A stretch of DNA of 64,000 bases. Source: Drechslerella dactyloides. Its lineage: Eukaryota > Ascomycota > Orbiliomycetes > Orbiliales > Orbiliaceae. The DNA is taken from positions 1,240,001 to 1,304,000 of the forward strand of contig JAGTWJ010000003.1 of assembly GCA_020064725.1 (NCBI GenBank), read 5' to 3'. The notes under the pieces were generated by a model, which saw nothing but the letters and a program-made list of their open reading frames with translations, ran no database searches and was not told the DNA's origin. Positions 48,423 to 59,337 of this stretch are shown one piece after another (position 1 is the stretch's first letter; the number at the start of each line of letters is the position of its first letter). Both the position numbers and the translations under genes were made by a program.

Positions 48423-51400
48423 GTTTGAAGCAGGCCGGGACGAAAGTTTATATTAGCGGTACGAACGTGTGAGAATGCTGCTGCAGCGGAGCACGCTGCA
48501 GGTAACGAACGGCCGGGCGAGCTCGTTTCGGCGGGAGTGATGGTTTCTATGACGAGGGAGTGACGCGTGCTATACTGCGTATGGGGGTATGGCCGGTATC
48601 GCGGGTCGGCAACAGGCTGGCGAAGGCTTGTCCGCGCAGCGAGTTGCCCCGTTGGGACGCCGTATCATTGGGTGTCCCTGCTGCTTCGCCGGCCGGCGAG
48701 AGAGACGTTGCAGCTCGTACGGTGAGCTCGACCGTGCGTTCTATTGTTGCAGTATGATATGATGTGATATCGCTGGACGTTGATTGTCGGTTTCTTTTGG
48801 TAGTGGGGTGTTTTTTTTTTGTTTCAGTTGGGCTGCGCTGGCGGACAGCGGTGGATGAATATCGTGGTGATAGCGGCGCCGGGGTGTGGAACAGTTTTTG
48901 CAAAAGTGCTCAGCGGTATAAGTCTGCAAACTGGGGGAGAGCCGGTCGCGCAAGGTGTGACAGACGGGTCGGAGGGACAAGGGGCGGCAGGTGTCGACAG
49001 TGGTGGTTTTCGGAGTGGACGCGGACGGTCCGGCAGTGTGAGCAGATATATATATCGTCCGTCGACGGTGAACAGCCTGCGCGAAGACAGCAAGTCAGCG
49101 ATCGTGTAATGAATCGACAAACAAATTGACAGATCGGGCAGCATCGACCAATTGGCAATTTGTCGATTGATTGGATGTCTCGTAAACGAAACGAAACGCA
49201 GCTGCTAGTTGGCAGCGGTAGACGCAATGCACAGCTGCATGCCCGGCGGGCGATAGCGATAGCGGCGACCAAACAATCCGAACCAGAGGATGGGGTGATA
49301 CTGACCGACTGGATCGAGAACCGGGTCGAATGAATTCCGCATGAACGGGGGGGAGCGAGTGATCGAGTGAACGGCAGCGATGGCCGACTTTGGAAGCAGC
49401 GAAAGGGATCGTGGGCTGGAAAAGGTAGGCGCGGAGCTTTTTGGGTATACCACCTGTATATATATACTATATACAAGGAATTTTTTCCTTTCTATCCTAC
49501 CCTTCTTTCTCGAGAGTCAAGAGGGCGATATTAATTGTAACCCGGCTCGCTCACTCGTTCATGCGCAGGCGTCCTATCCATCCCACCCCGTCAGTTGGGA
49601 GCGGCCGGGTGTGGGACAGGACAGGATGCATGCCCTCCCTGCATGTCTCGCTCGCCTGCATGCTCGCCTGGCGTGCTGCTCCCTTCTGTGTAGAGTTAGC
49701 TAACTGCTCCTTAAACCTGAGCTACCGATAGAGACCCGGGATAGAGAGCGGACCAGGCAGCCATGACGACGCAGGCGGTGGATGGAGCGCATCAGGCACG
49801 GTGGGTTGTAATGACGGCGGGTGGTTTCGTCGCACGATCAACGAGCGCTCATGCTGGTGTTGGGATAGCGCGGCGGGCGTATGGGCAGCGCGGGCCAATG
49901 GCGGCGGCGGCAGCGGGCAGGGGGGGAGATTACCGAGGCGGTGATCACTAGTTGGGAAGGTTCCGGGTGGTCGAAGCACCTCTCAGCGCTCATTTTGCTG
50001 GGACGGGCACCCTGGCGGGATAAGATTAATGGAGCGACGAGCACACGTTCATTGGCATCGTCTTGAGATATTGGCAACGTGATGGTGGTGGTTCGTTGGC
50101 AAGAGGGTAGAAACGGCAGAAGGTAATTTTTTCTTGTCCCTGATATGATGTTATCACCGCCCCTGACGAAAATTTTCGCCCGCCGCGCCGACTGTCGTGA
50201 TCACGATGATGCCTGGCCTGCCTGCCTGAATGCATGGACTGCTCGTGATATCGGCCCCTGCACCAGTAGCTCCAGGGACGGACGGCCTGAAGGCCAGGAC
50301 TGAATCTGGTGGTGGTGCTCGCTTGGGGGCCAATAAACGGGGGCCTGCAGGTGGACCGGGCGGCCGCCGCCAGTGAGATAGACGAGCGAGGGGAAGAGGG
50401 AAGTCCATCCGAAACGTCAGGCCGCGGACAGGCAGACGCAAAACCGTGACTTCCTGCCCGAGCTCGAGCTTGTTTTGCGTTTGGGGCAGTCAATCGCGGT
50501 CTTAAGGCTCGGAACTTTCCTTTCGGACGACCGTGCACTCTCGCGTACATTACCATTGGCGGGTACGCGGTGGAGATGACTGAAAGAAGGGCTCTCCTGC
50601 AACGGTTTGATAGCGGTTTGTCAGCCATGCGTCTCATGAGTAAGTGCAGCATCATGCGTCCGACGTCGACAGAACAAACCTGTCATCCATGCACTGGCAT
50701 AGTATGCATATCTGGGTTGTACGCAGTAGCGTCGACAGCAGGATGCATATAAATATGTCCGTAGACTATCTGCCGTATGTGCTTGATTGGGCCGACAGGG
50801 CCTGGAGGCGGCTCGCTAGCTAAGCATACTAGCGAGCAAAATTTCGACGAGGAAATGTCGTGACGGGCTGGACATACAGGCCGCGTCCTGGAAGCTTGGT
50901 CGTCGAGGATAACAGGATTCACGGATCGCAGTGAGGCGAGCGGCCAGCTGGGCGATATCAGTCAGCAAGCAAGCATGGCGAGCAGATAATAGCACACAGG
51001 CACATGCACAGGGAAGAATCTTTAGACGGACGAGGGTTCAGTTTGAAACAGCAGCGGCCAGGCCTCGGGGCTGGCCAGCAGGCACAGTTGCAGTCTGCCG
51101 TTGCACCGGTTACCTCATTGCTGTCGTTCTGCGAGCGTGTGTACATGTACCTGCATGAGCAGCAGGGTTCCATCGACGGTCGACAAGGCCGTTGTACCAG
51201 TATCCTAGGAGCAGGTGGAGATGTAGATGGAAAAGAGAAGTCGTGAAAGTTCGCCATGGTGAGATACTCATAGGACGCAGCAATTGACATGTGACGGTGC
51301 AATGGGTGCCCGTCACTCTGAGACACACGCGCTTAGTCATCGTCTCTATGCCCGACGGCAAGAAGGGGATATGTTGAACATAGGAGATAAATATAACACA

Positions 51401-51741
51401 CATACAAGTTGTCTCGTGAGCCGTACTGGTTGAGGCTACCTCTATGAGCTGCACGCACATTTAAGTTACGTTGGAGATCTCGAGGCCTGGTCTATGAATT
51501 GCGTTGTTTTCTTCGAGAGACTCTGTATTCATATCTATACCCATTTACCTAAGTATATAGTCTCTAGGCCAGACTTGCCTGGTCTTTATATAGATAAGTT
51601 AAATTATAAAGATAGTCAACATAGTACCTGCAAGACGGGGAACTATTTGTGCACTCAAAGAAGTAGAATCCAATATCTAATCAGATGCGATGACCGATTT
51701 GATACAGTAAGGAAACTAGTGCAAGTAAGCTTCTGACAGCA
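48423..51741. other. 3.3-kb gene-free stretch
   Basis: No supported gene. It includes the 5' flank of the orphan gene. One 11-nt word (GTCTCGTAAAC at about 49174) resembles an arm of the hairpin repeat but has no partner nearby. The right end is AT-rich. Confidence 0.55.
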
Positions 51742-53391
51742 TTACAACAAGCTGCGAGCTTGCAACCGCTCCACCACCAACGTCTGAAATTGGCTTATCA
51801 AGAGTGTATGCTTTTCGTCTTCCTGTTCCTCGTCGACCTCAAAATCTGTCTTCAAGCACCTCCGCACAATTCTTCCATACTCGCGACCCATCGCCCGCGC
51901 GAGTTCGCTCCCATCACTCTTCTTCATCAAGTTGCCCAAGATGACATTGTATGGAGGCAATTGACCTCTTCTTTCTGCTTGGGCGCACGCGCCCTCAAAC
52001 AGTTTACCCATAGGCTTCTAGAGACCAATCTCCAGCAAAACAACCCCCAAAGAGTAGATGTCGTGCTTGCTTTCGAAGCCTTTGGTTGTGCCCCCGTACC
52101 TGTCTGCGTGCATATAGAACTGAGGCTCCAGCAATACCACTGGCTTTTGACTGCGTTCTTGTTTCCGTTCCAGTTCGCCTCTAGCCTCGGAGACAATTTT
52201 CATTTGCTTATCTTGCGGTCTTGCCATTGTCCAGCCCACCAGATATGGGGTCGGCCTAGATGACTCCTTCGCGGCAGATAGAAGAATACCCCGAGACCGG
52301 ATATTCTTGTGTACCCAGCCAGATGTGTGTATATCAAAGACTGTCGATGCTAAAGACCAGGCTATGAAGAATCTATCTCCTAGAGAAGGCGCCGGAGCAG
52401 TATTGAAGTAGTCGTACAACGTCTGACTTACTCCCGCTGAGGGGAGACAATAGAGCAAGGCTGGGTAGCTATTGCCGTTATCTTCCACGTAGCCAATACA
52501 TCGCAAGAGGTCCGTCGAATTCTCGCCATGGCCTTCTGTCCAGTCTTGCGATTTACTATCTACGGTCAGGATCCAAGCTAACGATCGTATCAACTGAAGC
52601 CTGATTTTTTGTTTCGTCGCAGCATCCGTATCTTCCGTGAAGATATCGAATACATGCTGTTCGCTGATCGCCGCAATGGACTCGCCGAGCTCGTCGATAT
52701 AGGTGCCGACTTGGTAGGACGCCGGTGCATCTTGAGCGTCGGGCTCGAGTGCCGTTCCTGCAACGAATTCTCCATTCACGGCGGCAAGTTCGGACGGCGG
52801 CTCGGTGTCTTGAGCACGGATCTGTCGGGTTGCTATCTTACGCAGCCCATTAACTTGAGAAAGTTCGGTATGGCCGCTCGCTAGGTCAGCTCGCGTCTGG
52901 CTTCCTACCCGGCCTTCTGCGAGAAGCATCAGCTGCATCACTTTTCGAAGTTCTTCGGACCAGGGCTGGTATCGGCTAAGCAAGGCTTCGATTTTCTCCT
53001 TGCCGAACAGCGCCCACTTGAGAAACTTTTTTTGGTCTCGCGCGTCTCCTTTCAAGTCGTCCCAAAAGCCTTTCAATTTAGAGGATTTAGCTGTCGATAT
53101 GGATGCTTCTCCCGGCGAGTCGGGAGCTGCAGTGACGGCAGATGCCGGATCGGCATCCCCGTTCCTCAGTTGAGCAGCTACCGTCACAGCCGCCGAGTTG
53201 ACCTCTAGATTGGAGGCGTGCAAACCCTGACTCTCGAGAAAAAGACGGTAATCAGCTAAGCCTTTGTTGAGCTCCATGACAATGCTATTGATTGGTTGCG
53301 TTATGTGCGGTGGCAAAGATCTATATTGCCGCGACTTGGTTTTTCCGTCGCCGTCGAACAAGAGTAGCTTGAATTCGACGAGAAACGCATG
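51742..53391 (-). pseudogene. HeLo/pseudokinase-like protein, broken by TAG and lacking its N-terminus
   Basis: A minus-strand frame from about 53391 to 52018 continues, after a TAG at 52020-52018, in the same frame to 51742. Visible parts are an N-terminal helical segment (KLKGFWDDLKGDARDQKK..KWALFGKEKIEALL) resembling the C-terminal half of HeLo-type regions, then a kinase-like C-lobe with VHKNIRSRGILL (catalytic Asp replaced by Asn), YLVGWTMARP in place of DFG, YMHADRYGG and HDIYSLGVVLLEIGL. In this fungal family the last motif normally continues with Trp. Here the codon is TAG, and KPMGKLFEGAC.. follows in frame. TGG to TAG is a CpA-to-TpA change on the other strand, as produced by RIP. 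The usual N-terminal HeLo exons are absent. The lost catalytic residues look like a family trait; the stop looks like a true break. Confidence 0.7.
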
Positions 53392-54258
53392 AATGATTCA
53401 CCAACGGGTAACAGCAAGCTCGTCGAGATAACACCTACATGGGTACTAGCATTAGCACTGTACGCTGGGGATGTCGTAACGGCCAGTATATTGCTCAAGT
53501 CCGGTATGAAACGCCGTCTGAACGAGGCTCTCGATTTCCCGAGGTTCGTCCGTGCCCCATGGCTAAGCGGAAGCAGCAAACCGAGGTCAAAGGAACTACG
53601 GGTGTTATGGAGGAAACTGCAGCAACCGATACTGACAGTGTTTGATATTGCTTTCTGCCAATTCACGTTGTCAGAGGTTGCGGACTCTTTGCTGCAGCTG
53701 CCATATCGGTCATTTCCGAAGTATGCTGGCAGCGTTGAGTCCTCGGGACCGAGCCCTAGCGATTCCTCGTTCGACGAAGATGATCAAGATGATGGAGAGG
53801 ATGATAACAGGACTTGGTCTTGCAAAAGCTCGACGCACGGTTCCTGTCAGTGTAACAGGGGTATTGATGAGGATGGCGAATCTGATGAATGGATTGATGA
53901 AGACGATGAAACCGGCGATGAGGCTGATGACAGCGATAATGAATATGTCCCTCTCGACCTCGACCAGCTCGCCAGTGGTAAGTACGACGATGAGGGAAGC
54001 GAATATTTTGATGACAGTGATGGAGAGGGCGACGATGAGGAGAGTAATATGAATAGACAGGAAAATGAAGTTGATGAGAGGCTTGGAGCAATAACCTTTA
54101 TCGCTGGTATACCATTTGGAGCCCGCAGAGACTTTGGGCTTAAATTCCGCGCCTACCACAGTCTTTCCAAGGACCATCTGAGTCCGTTATTAAAACAAGA
54201 CGTCTTTCATGTTCCCGCGGAAATCCTTAAGGAGATAGAGGAAATTTTACAGAGTTAG
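53389..54258 (+). CDS. Acidic orphan protein, head-to-head with the pseudokinase
   Basis: A single frame of 289 residues from MNDSPTGNSK to EEILQS. The first 110 residues look folded (TPTWVLALALYAGDVVTASILLKSG, vaguely ankyrin-like, then VFDIAFCQFTLSEVADSLLQL). The middle (about 125-225) is dominated by Asp/Glu (DEDDQDDGEDD, DSDGEGDDEES). The end again looks ordered (ERLGAITFIAGIPFGARRDFGLKFRAY). No intron is needed. It overlaps by a few bases the open frame of the pseudokinase on the other strand. Family not recognised. The ordered ends make a chance frame unlikely, but Asp-rich codon runs can keep frames open. Confidence 0.55.
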   Translation: MNDSPTGNSKLVEITPTWVLALALYAGDVVTASILLKSGMKRRLNEALDFPRFVRAPWLSGSSKPRSKELRVLWRKLQQPILTVFDIAFCQFTLSEVADSLLQLPYRSFPKYAGSVESSGPSPSDSSFDEDDQDDGEDDNRTWSCKSSTHGSCQCNRGIDEDGESDEWIDEDDETGDEADDSDNEYVPLDLDQLASGKYDDEGSEYFDDSDGEGDDEESNMNRQENEVDERLGAITFIAGIPFGARRDFGLKFRAYHSLSKDHLSPLLKQDVFHVPAEILKEIEEILQS

Positions 54259-55019
54259 AGGTATAGAGGTATACCGGTACCGAGGTCAGACGTAAGATAT
54301 ATATATAGAAATTAGAACAACAAAGTAATGATTATAGCGAATCTGCGATTGAACCATTATACTTGGATTGTATCTCTGGCGGTGACGATGTATGATCGCA
54401 ATCTGTGGGCATGGATTCAGGGTCAGAGTATGGTAGTTACGACGTCTGCACGCGTATTTACAGAATATGGTGCTGGTGGAGACCCGGATGAGGGTAATGA
54501 AGGTGAAGTTGTTGCGTGTTGTGTGTGTTTCCTGTGTGACTGCGGCTCTGCGCGGTGACGTGTGTTTGCCGGGTAGCAGCTTCCGGATCTAGCAATTGTG
54601 GCAGCCAATGGCAGCGACTGATCGGCGGCCACTTGGCCCGATCGGGCGCCACAACAACAACACTTCCCCAAAAATCAACAGCATAAACAATTTCGCCCGT
54701 CGCGTCGTCTTTTCCGCACCAATTTGCGACTGCTAATTAATTGCCGTTTCCTCCCTCCACCATCAACATCTTCAACTTCAACTCTTTCCTCGACCATCGA
54801 CACCGCTCCTGCTGTCTACTGATCTCACCATCGACGTGACACTCTCCTCCACCATCACCATCATCGGATTCATCACGACAGACCGTCCGCCTGCTTCTAA
54901 CCATCGCGCGCCATCGATTGCCTGCACCGCGTCTCCCGCCCCGCAGCATCGAAGACACATTCACAACAGCATCAATTGCAACTCCGCATCGCATCGAGAT
55001 ATCTCCACGTTCACCCGCA
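54259..55019. other. 5' region of the repeat-rich nuclear-type gene
   Basis: No supported gene. The last 300 bases are C/A/T-rich and read like a leader. An in-frame upstream ATG at 54918 would add 34 residues to the next gene. Confidence 0.5.
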
Positions 55020-58000
55020 ATGCCTCCGCGACGGAAGCCCGCCGCGAAGGGAAGTGCTGCCGCCGTCGTGCAGCAGGCTCAGCCGTACGACGTTCCCCCT
55101 CCCACGCGCCGAAGCACACGAGCCAATGCAAAGGCCACCTCCACCGTCGAAGTTACTCAAGCTATCGCCGTCGACACTATCGCCGCTCAGCCAGAGCCAC
55201 CTGCAAAGCCTGCTCGCAGGACACGAGGAAGAGCAGCCTCTGCCACAACCACTACTGCTGTTGCTACTGCTCAGCCGCCAGCTGCTTCTCCACCAGCCGA
55301 GGAGTCAGTCACAAAGAAGGAGCCAGTAGCTAAGAAGAAGTCAGTCACGAAGAAGACAGCCACGAAAAAGTCAGTCACGAAGAAGCCGGTTGCCGAGGAG
55401 CAAGTCGCCGAGGAGCAGGTCGCCGAGGAACCAGCCGCCGAAGAACCAGCCGCCGAAGAACCAGCCGCCGAAGAACCAGTCGTCGAAGAACCAGTCGTCG
55501 AAGAACCAGTCGTCGAAGAACCAGTCGTCGAAGAACCAGTCGTTGAGCAACCAGTCGTTGAGCAACCAGTCGCCGCTGCCGGCCCCATTCGCCGAAGCGG
55601 TCGAACTCGAGGGCAGGCTCAGCTACCAGAAGCTGCTGCTCCCGCTCCCGCTGATCCACCTGCACCTGAACCTGCACCTGCACCTGCACCAAAGCGAGCC
55701 ACACGTCGCAAGAAGGCCGCTACTATTGTCACTACTACCACTACCACCATTGAGGTCACCATCCCGGTCCCTTCATCATCCTCCCCCGTCACCGAAGAAA
55801 GACCAGCTTCTCCCCCTCCTCCTCCAGCCACTCAAGCCCCAGCTCCCAAACGCCAAACGAGATCACGAAAAGGCGCAACTACCGAAGAGGTCTCCGAGGT
55901 ACCAGCCACACGGTCGACCCGTTCGAAACGGTCAATTGAGGCTGTTGTTGGCGTCGAAGAAGCTCCACCCGTCAAGCGGCCGCGTGCCCGGCGGGGTAGA
56001 AAACACGTTTCGCCAGAGTCAGAACATCAACCGGAGCCTGCCACCCAGGAACCAGCTGTCCAGGAGCCGACTGTCGAGCAACCAGCTGTCAAGGAGCCCG
56101 CCATAGCCGAAGAACCCGCCACACAAGAGCCCATTATAGAGGAGCCCATCACGGAGCAGCCCACAGAGAAGCCCGTCACAGAGGAACCCGTCACAGAGGA
56201 ACCCGTCACAGAGGTGCCCGTCACAGAGGACCCTGTTGCTGAGGAGCAAGCCATAATCGAATCGGTTGCTACTGAGGAGCCCGTTCCCCAAGAACAAACC
56301 GCTGAGCAATCTGCCACCACTGAAGAGCATGTTACCGAGGACCCAGTTGAACAGCCTGCCATCGTCGATCACCCCGTCGCCAAAGAGACCATCGCCGAAG
56401 AACAAGCCGCAATCGAGGAGCCAGCCGTCGAGGAGCCAGCCGTCGAGGAGCCAGCCGCCGAAGAGCCAGCTATAGAAGAATCAGCTCCCGTCCTCGAAGC
56501 TGCTATCACTGAATCCGAACCCGAACCAGCTGCTGCCGAGCTCAATGCCGTCGAACCTCCTTCGCATGAGGGCAGCGATGACGTTAAGGACATCAACGCT
56601 AGCGAGGCCAGCCAGCAGCTCCTCCAGGAAATGGAGTTTTGCACGCCAGATGCCATCGCTGTTGCGGAGGAAGACATGCACGAGGATGAGGATGGTGATT
56701 ACGAGGTAAACTTTAATCCCTTCCAACTGATTGAGCTAATTTATACTAACACCTCTAAAAAGATGATGGACGTCGACCCAACACTCTTGATGGAAGAAGA
56801 GACGAACCAGACGCCAGAGAAGAAGCAGCAGTTTACCGAGGGCATCGAGCCCGAGGCTATGACCCCGCTCCCTGTCCTCAACCCAATGTCTGAAGCTGCT
56901 GTCAATGCCGGGCACACTGGGCCAACGGGCGCATCCGATCCATCGGATTGCGCCTCGCCAGCCAAAGAGCCTGAAGCCCCTCCCGCGACTCCCGCAAGGG
57001 TGATGGACAGCCCGTTGGCCCCCATGACTGCTACCCCTCGGTGGCAGTTCATGCGACATGTGCCGACCGTCTCCTCGCCGCTGAAGCGTCCGCCTCTGAC
57101 GTACAGCCCGGAGAGCACCACCACACCACCCCGCAGGAAGAGGGTCTCAGAGAACGGAATCGTCTCTGGATCCGCTGACCCGTCCCCGCTCCGCACCGAC
57201 GAACTCAACACTTCTGACTTGTAAGTTTGTCCTATACATCTCGTCCTTCAATGACCCCTATTCGTGCTAACGGGCAATCCAGTGACACACCAGCAAATAC
57301 TCCCGGTCCGCTGACCCCGCGCAGGCTTACTACGCCTGTCTCGAGGAAGCGCAGCAGGAGCCGATCCGTCCGGCGGGAGAGCTCGCCGCTCAAAAACGCG
57401 GTCGACTTCTCGGTCCAGGAGAACAGCGATGATGATAGCAGCAACAGCAACGGCAAAGGCGAGACTCCCAATCTTGGGCGTGTCCTCAGCCCTTTGCCTT
57501 GGATCAGCGACTACGATCCAAGCCAGGACATCTCCGAGCTTCGGGATGAGGAGATCTCAGAGACCCCGGCCGCAGGCCCGATCCTTGGGCTGCTCCCAGC
57601 AACACCTTCCGCCGTCCACGACTCGTCGGACATCCCGATGTCGTCGCCAATGGCCACGCCGCAGCCCGTGCACCAGATGCTCCAACATACCGCTGAGCAG
57701 GCGCCTGCCGTGGAGCAGCTGCTCCCGGTAGCGGAAGCCGCGATGCGCCCCTTTGAGAGCGAGAGGCCGAAGGTCGGAGTTAGACACTCCACAGGCACAC
57801 TGTCCGCACCCAAGGAGCCCGCTGAGAACCGTGCACGGAGGAGCACTATGAGTGGCCCCATCGACGCCTCTGCCGTCTCCACTCGGGATATCAGACATCC
57901 ACGCGCCGCCGAAGCCCGGCATTTCTATCTCGGCCCTCCACCTGTCGTGTCCGCCGATGACTACCAGAGCCAGTTCAAGAGCTCCGTCATGGGTGCCTCG

Positions 58001-58948
58001 CCTCCCGCCGAGGGAGACAGCACCATCATCCGTCAAGCCGAGACGATGAGCCCAGTCACCATTGAGGATGCCGCGTGTGCCCCAGCCAGCACCCCGAGTC
58101 AAGACGCTGCTCCCACCGCTGTGCCGTCTTCCGCCACGCCTGCGGAGGCGACCACGGACCAGGACGCACCAGGAGAGCTGCTGTTTCCCGCCGAGGAGCC
58201 GCCCGTCTACCAGTTCGGGCGCTCGTACGGGTTGTTCATCTCGGACGAGTCAGAGCCGCCGTCCTCCGGTTCAGCCAGCAGCGACGAGAACGGCACCAGC
58301 CAGCAGCCGCCGTCGTACGGTTTTGATGGCACCGACTCACCACCGCCCAGGTCGCCCAGGCGCGCCCGCGAGCCAGAGCCAGAGCCAGAGAAGAAGGAGG
58401 AGAAGCGGGCATCGCGCATCCCGCTCCTCAAGTCAGCAGCAGAGGGCAACAGCAGCCGCACGGGGTCCCCGTTCCGAGCCCGCATGAACCGGGTCTCGCA
58501 GACGACCAGCCTCCCAGACCGGGAGCTGTCGAAGCTGACTGCGCGCAACACGACGCGCAACGGGGTGTACAAGAAGGTGAACTTTGAGCGGAAGGTGGTG
58601 CGGTTGGAGGGCCAGCGCCCCCCGTCTCCCACCCGCGAAACGCAGACTGCGGCGGCAGAAATGTCCCGCAGTCTACGCAAGCGGGTGTTCGAGGAGACGG
58701 GGGTCGCGCTGGGCCCGGGCGACGACGCCGACTACTTCCCGCCGGAGGTGGCGCCAACGACCAAGCGGGTCCGATGGCACGAGCTGCTGGAGACGCGGCT
58801 GGACGAGGGGGAGAGGGGGCGGTTCCGTACAGCGCGGGGCATTCTTGCCCCCGAACGTGTACGGGTCGAGGACCCTGGTGTAAACCAGGTCACGATCCAG
58901 AAGTTCCTGTACGAGGGGGAGAAGGACATTTTCGACGAGGAGGACTAG
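55020..58948 (+). CDS. Large disordered protein with EEP pentapeptide repeats
   Basis: Exons 55020-56705, 56763-57220 and 57283-58948 encode 1269 residues starting MPPRRKPAAKG (an upstream in-frame Met at 54918 is possible). Basic Arg/Lys patches are frequent (RRTRGRAAS, KRPRARRGRKH, RKRSRSRSVRR), suggesting nuclear location, together with many SP/TP sites. Three blocks of pentapeptides (xxEEP) come from 15-bp repeats. More conserved-looking blocks lie near the end: GVYKKVNFERKVVRLEG, LRKRVFEETGVALGPGDDAD and TKRVRWHELLETRLDEGERG. The 57-nt intron 1 (GTAAAC..TACTAACAC..AAG) is in frame, so retention adds 19 residues. Intron 2 starts within TTG TAA, so retention truncates after NTSDL. Family not recognised; a chromatin or cell-cycle role is only a guess. 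Confidence 0.75.
55391..55575 (+). repeat. 15-bp tandem repeats, block 1
   Basis: Units of the type GCCGCCGAAGAACCA and GTCGTCGAAGAACCA follow each other in homogenised runs and encode (A/V)(A/V)EEP pentapeptides. Confidence 0.9.
56146..56232 (+). repeat. 15-bp tandem repeats, block 2
   Basis: Units of the type CCCGTCACAGAGGAA encode PVTEE/PVTEV. The codon usage differs from block 1, indicating independent expansion. Confidence 0.85.
56397..56470 (+). repeat. 15-bp tandem repeats, block 3
   Basis: Units of the type GCCGTCGAGGAGCCA encode AVEEP. Again they are homogenised among themselves. Confidence 0.85.
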
Positions 58949-59020
58949 TTCCTCCTCGTCGGAAATATGCCGGATCCCGGGGAGGTGGAGAGGGGAGGGA
59001 GATGGAGAGGAGGAGGAGAG

Positions 59021-59337
59021 GTACGGTGGGCGTTCGTGGGAACGCTTAACGTGCATGGTACGTTACTGCAGGGTACCGGACGCCGGGGGGTGCAACGGCG
59101 TCGAGAGAGGGGGGTGTGAGTGGGGAGGAATACGGTGGGCGTTTTGTTGTTTAAACGCTTAACGTGCATGGGCACAGTACTGCAGAGTGCCGGGGCGCTG
59201 GGGGTGCAGTAGCGTCCGGAGAGGGGGTGATGGAGAGGATCGGCTGGGGACAGTGCCGTTCGGGGGAAGCACGGTGGGCGTCTATGTCGAGTGGGTGGAT
59301 AGACGCTTAACGTGCAGGTACGTTATTGCAGGGTACT
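59021..59337. repeat. Three spaced copies of a 3'-flank repeat with internal palindrome
   Basis: Copies start at about 59022, 59132 and 59271. Each reads ACGGTGGGCG, a variable 10-25 nt, CGCTTAACGTGCA, a short gap, then GTACGTTACTGCAGGGTACYG or a close variant. Copies 1 and 3 contain TAACGT and ACGTTA as an inverted repeat (59047-59052 with 59060-59065; 59308-59313 with 59320-59325). Copy 2 has lost the right arm. The spacers are G-rich. They lie 70-390 bases after the stop codon of the repeat-protein gene. Confidence 0.75.

Noticed and set aside
49170..49190. GTCTCGTAAAC word as another hairpin-repeat copy
   Set aside because: Only 11 nt match and no pairing arm within 100 nt.
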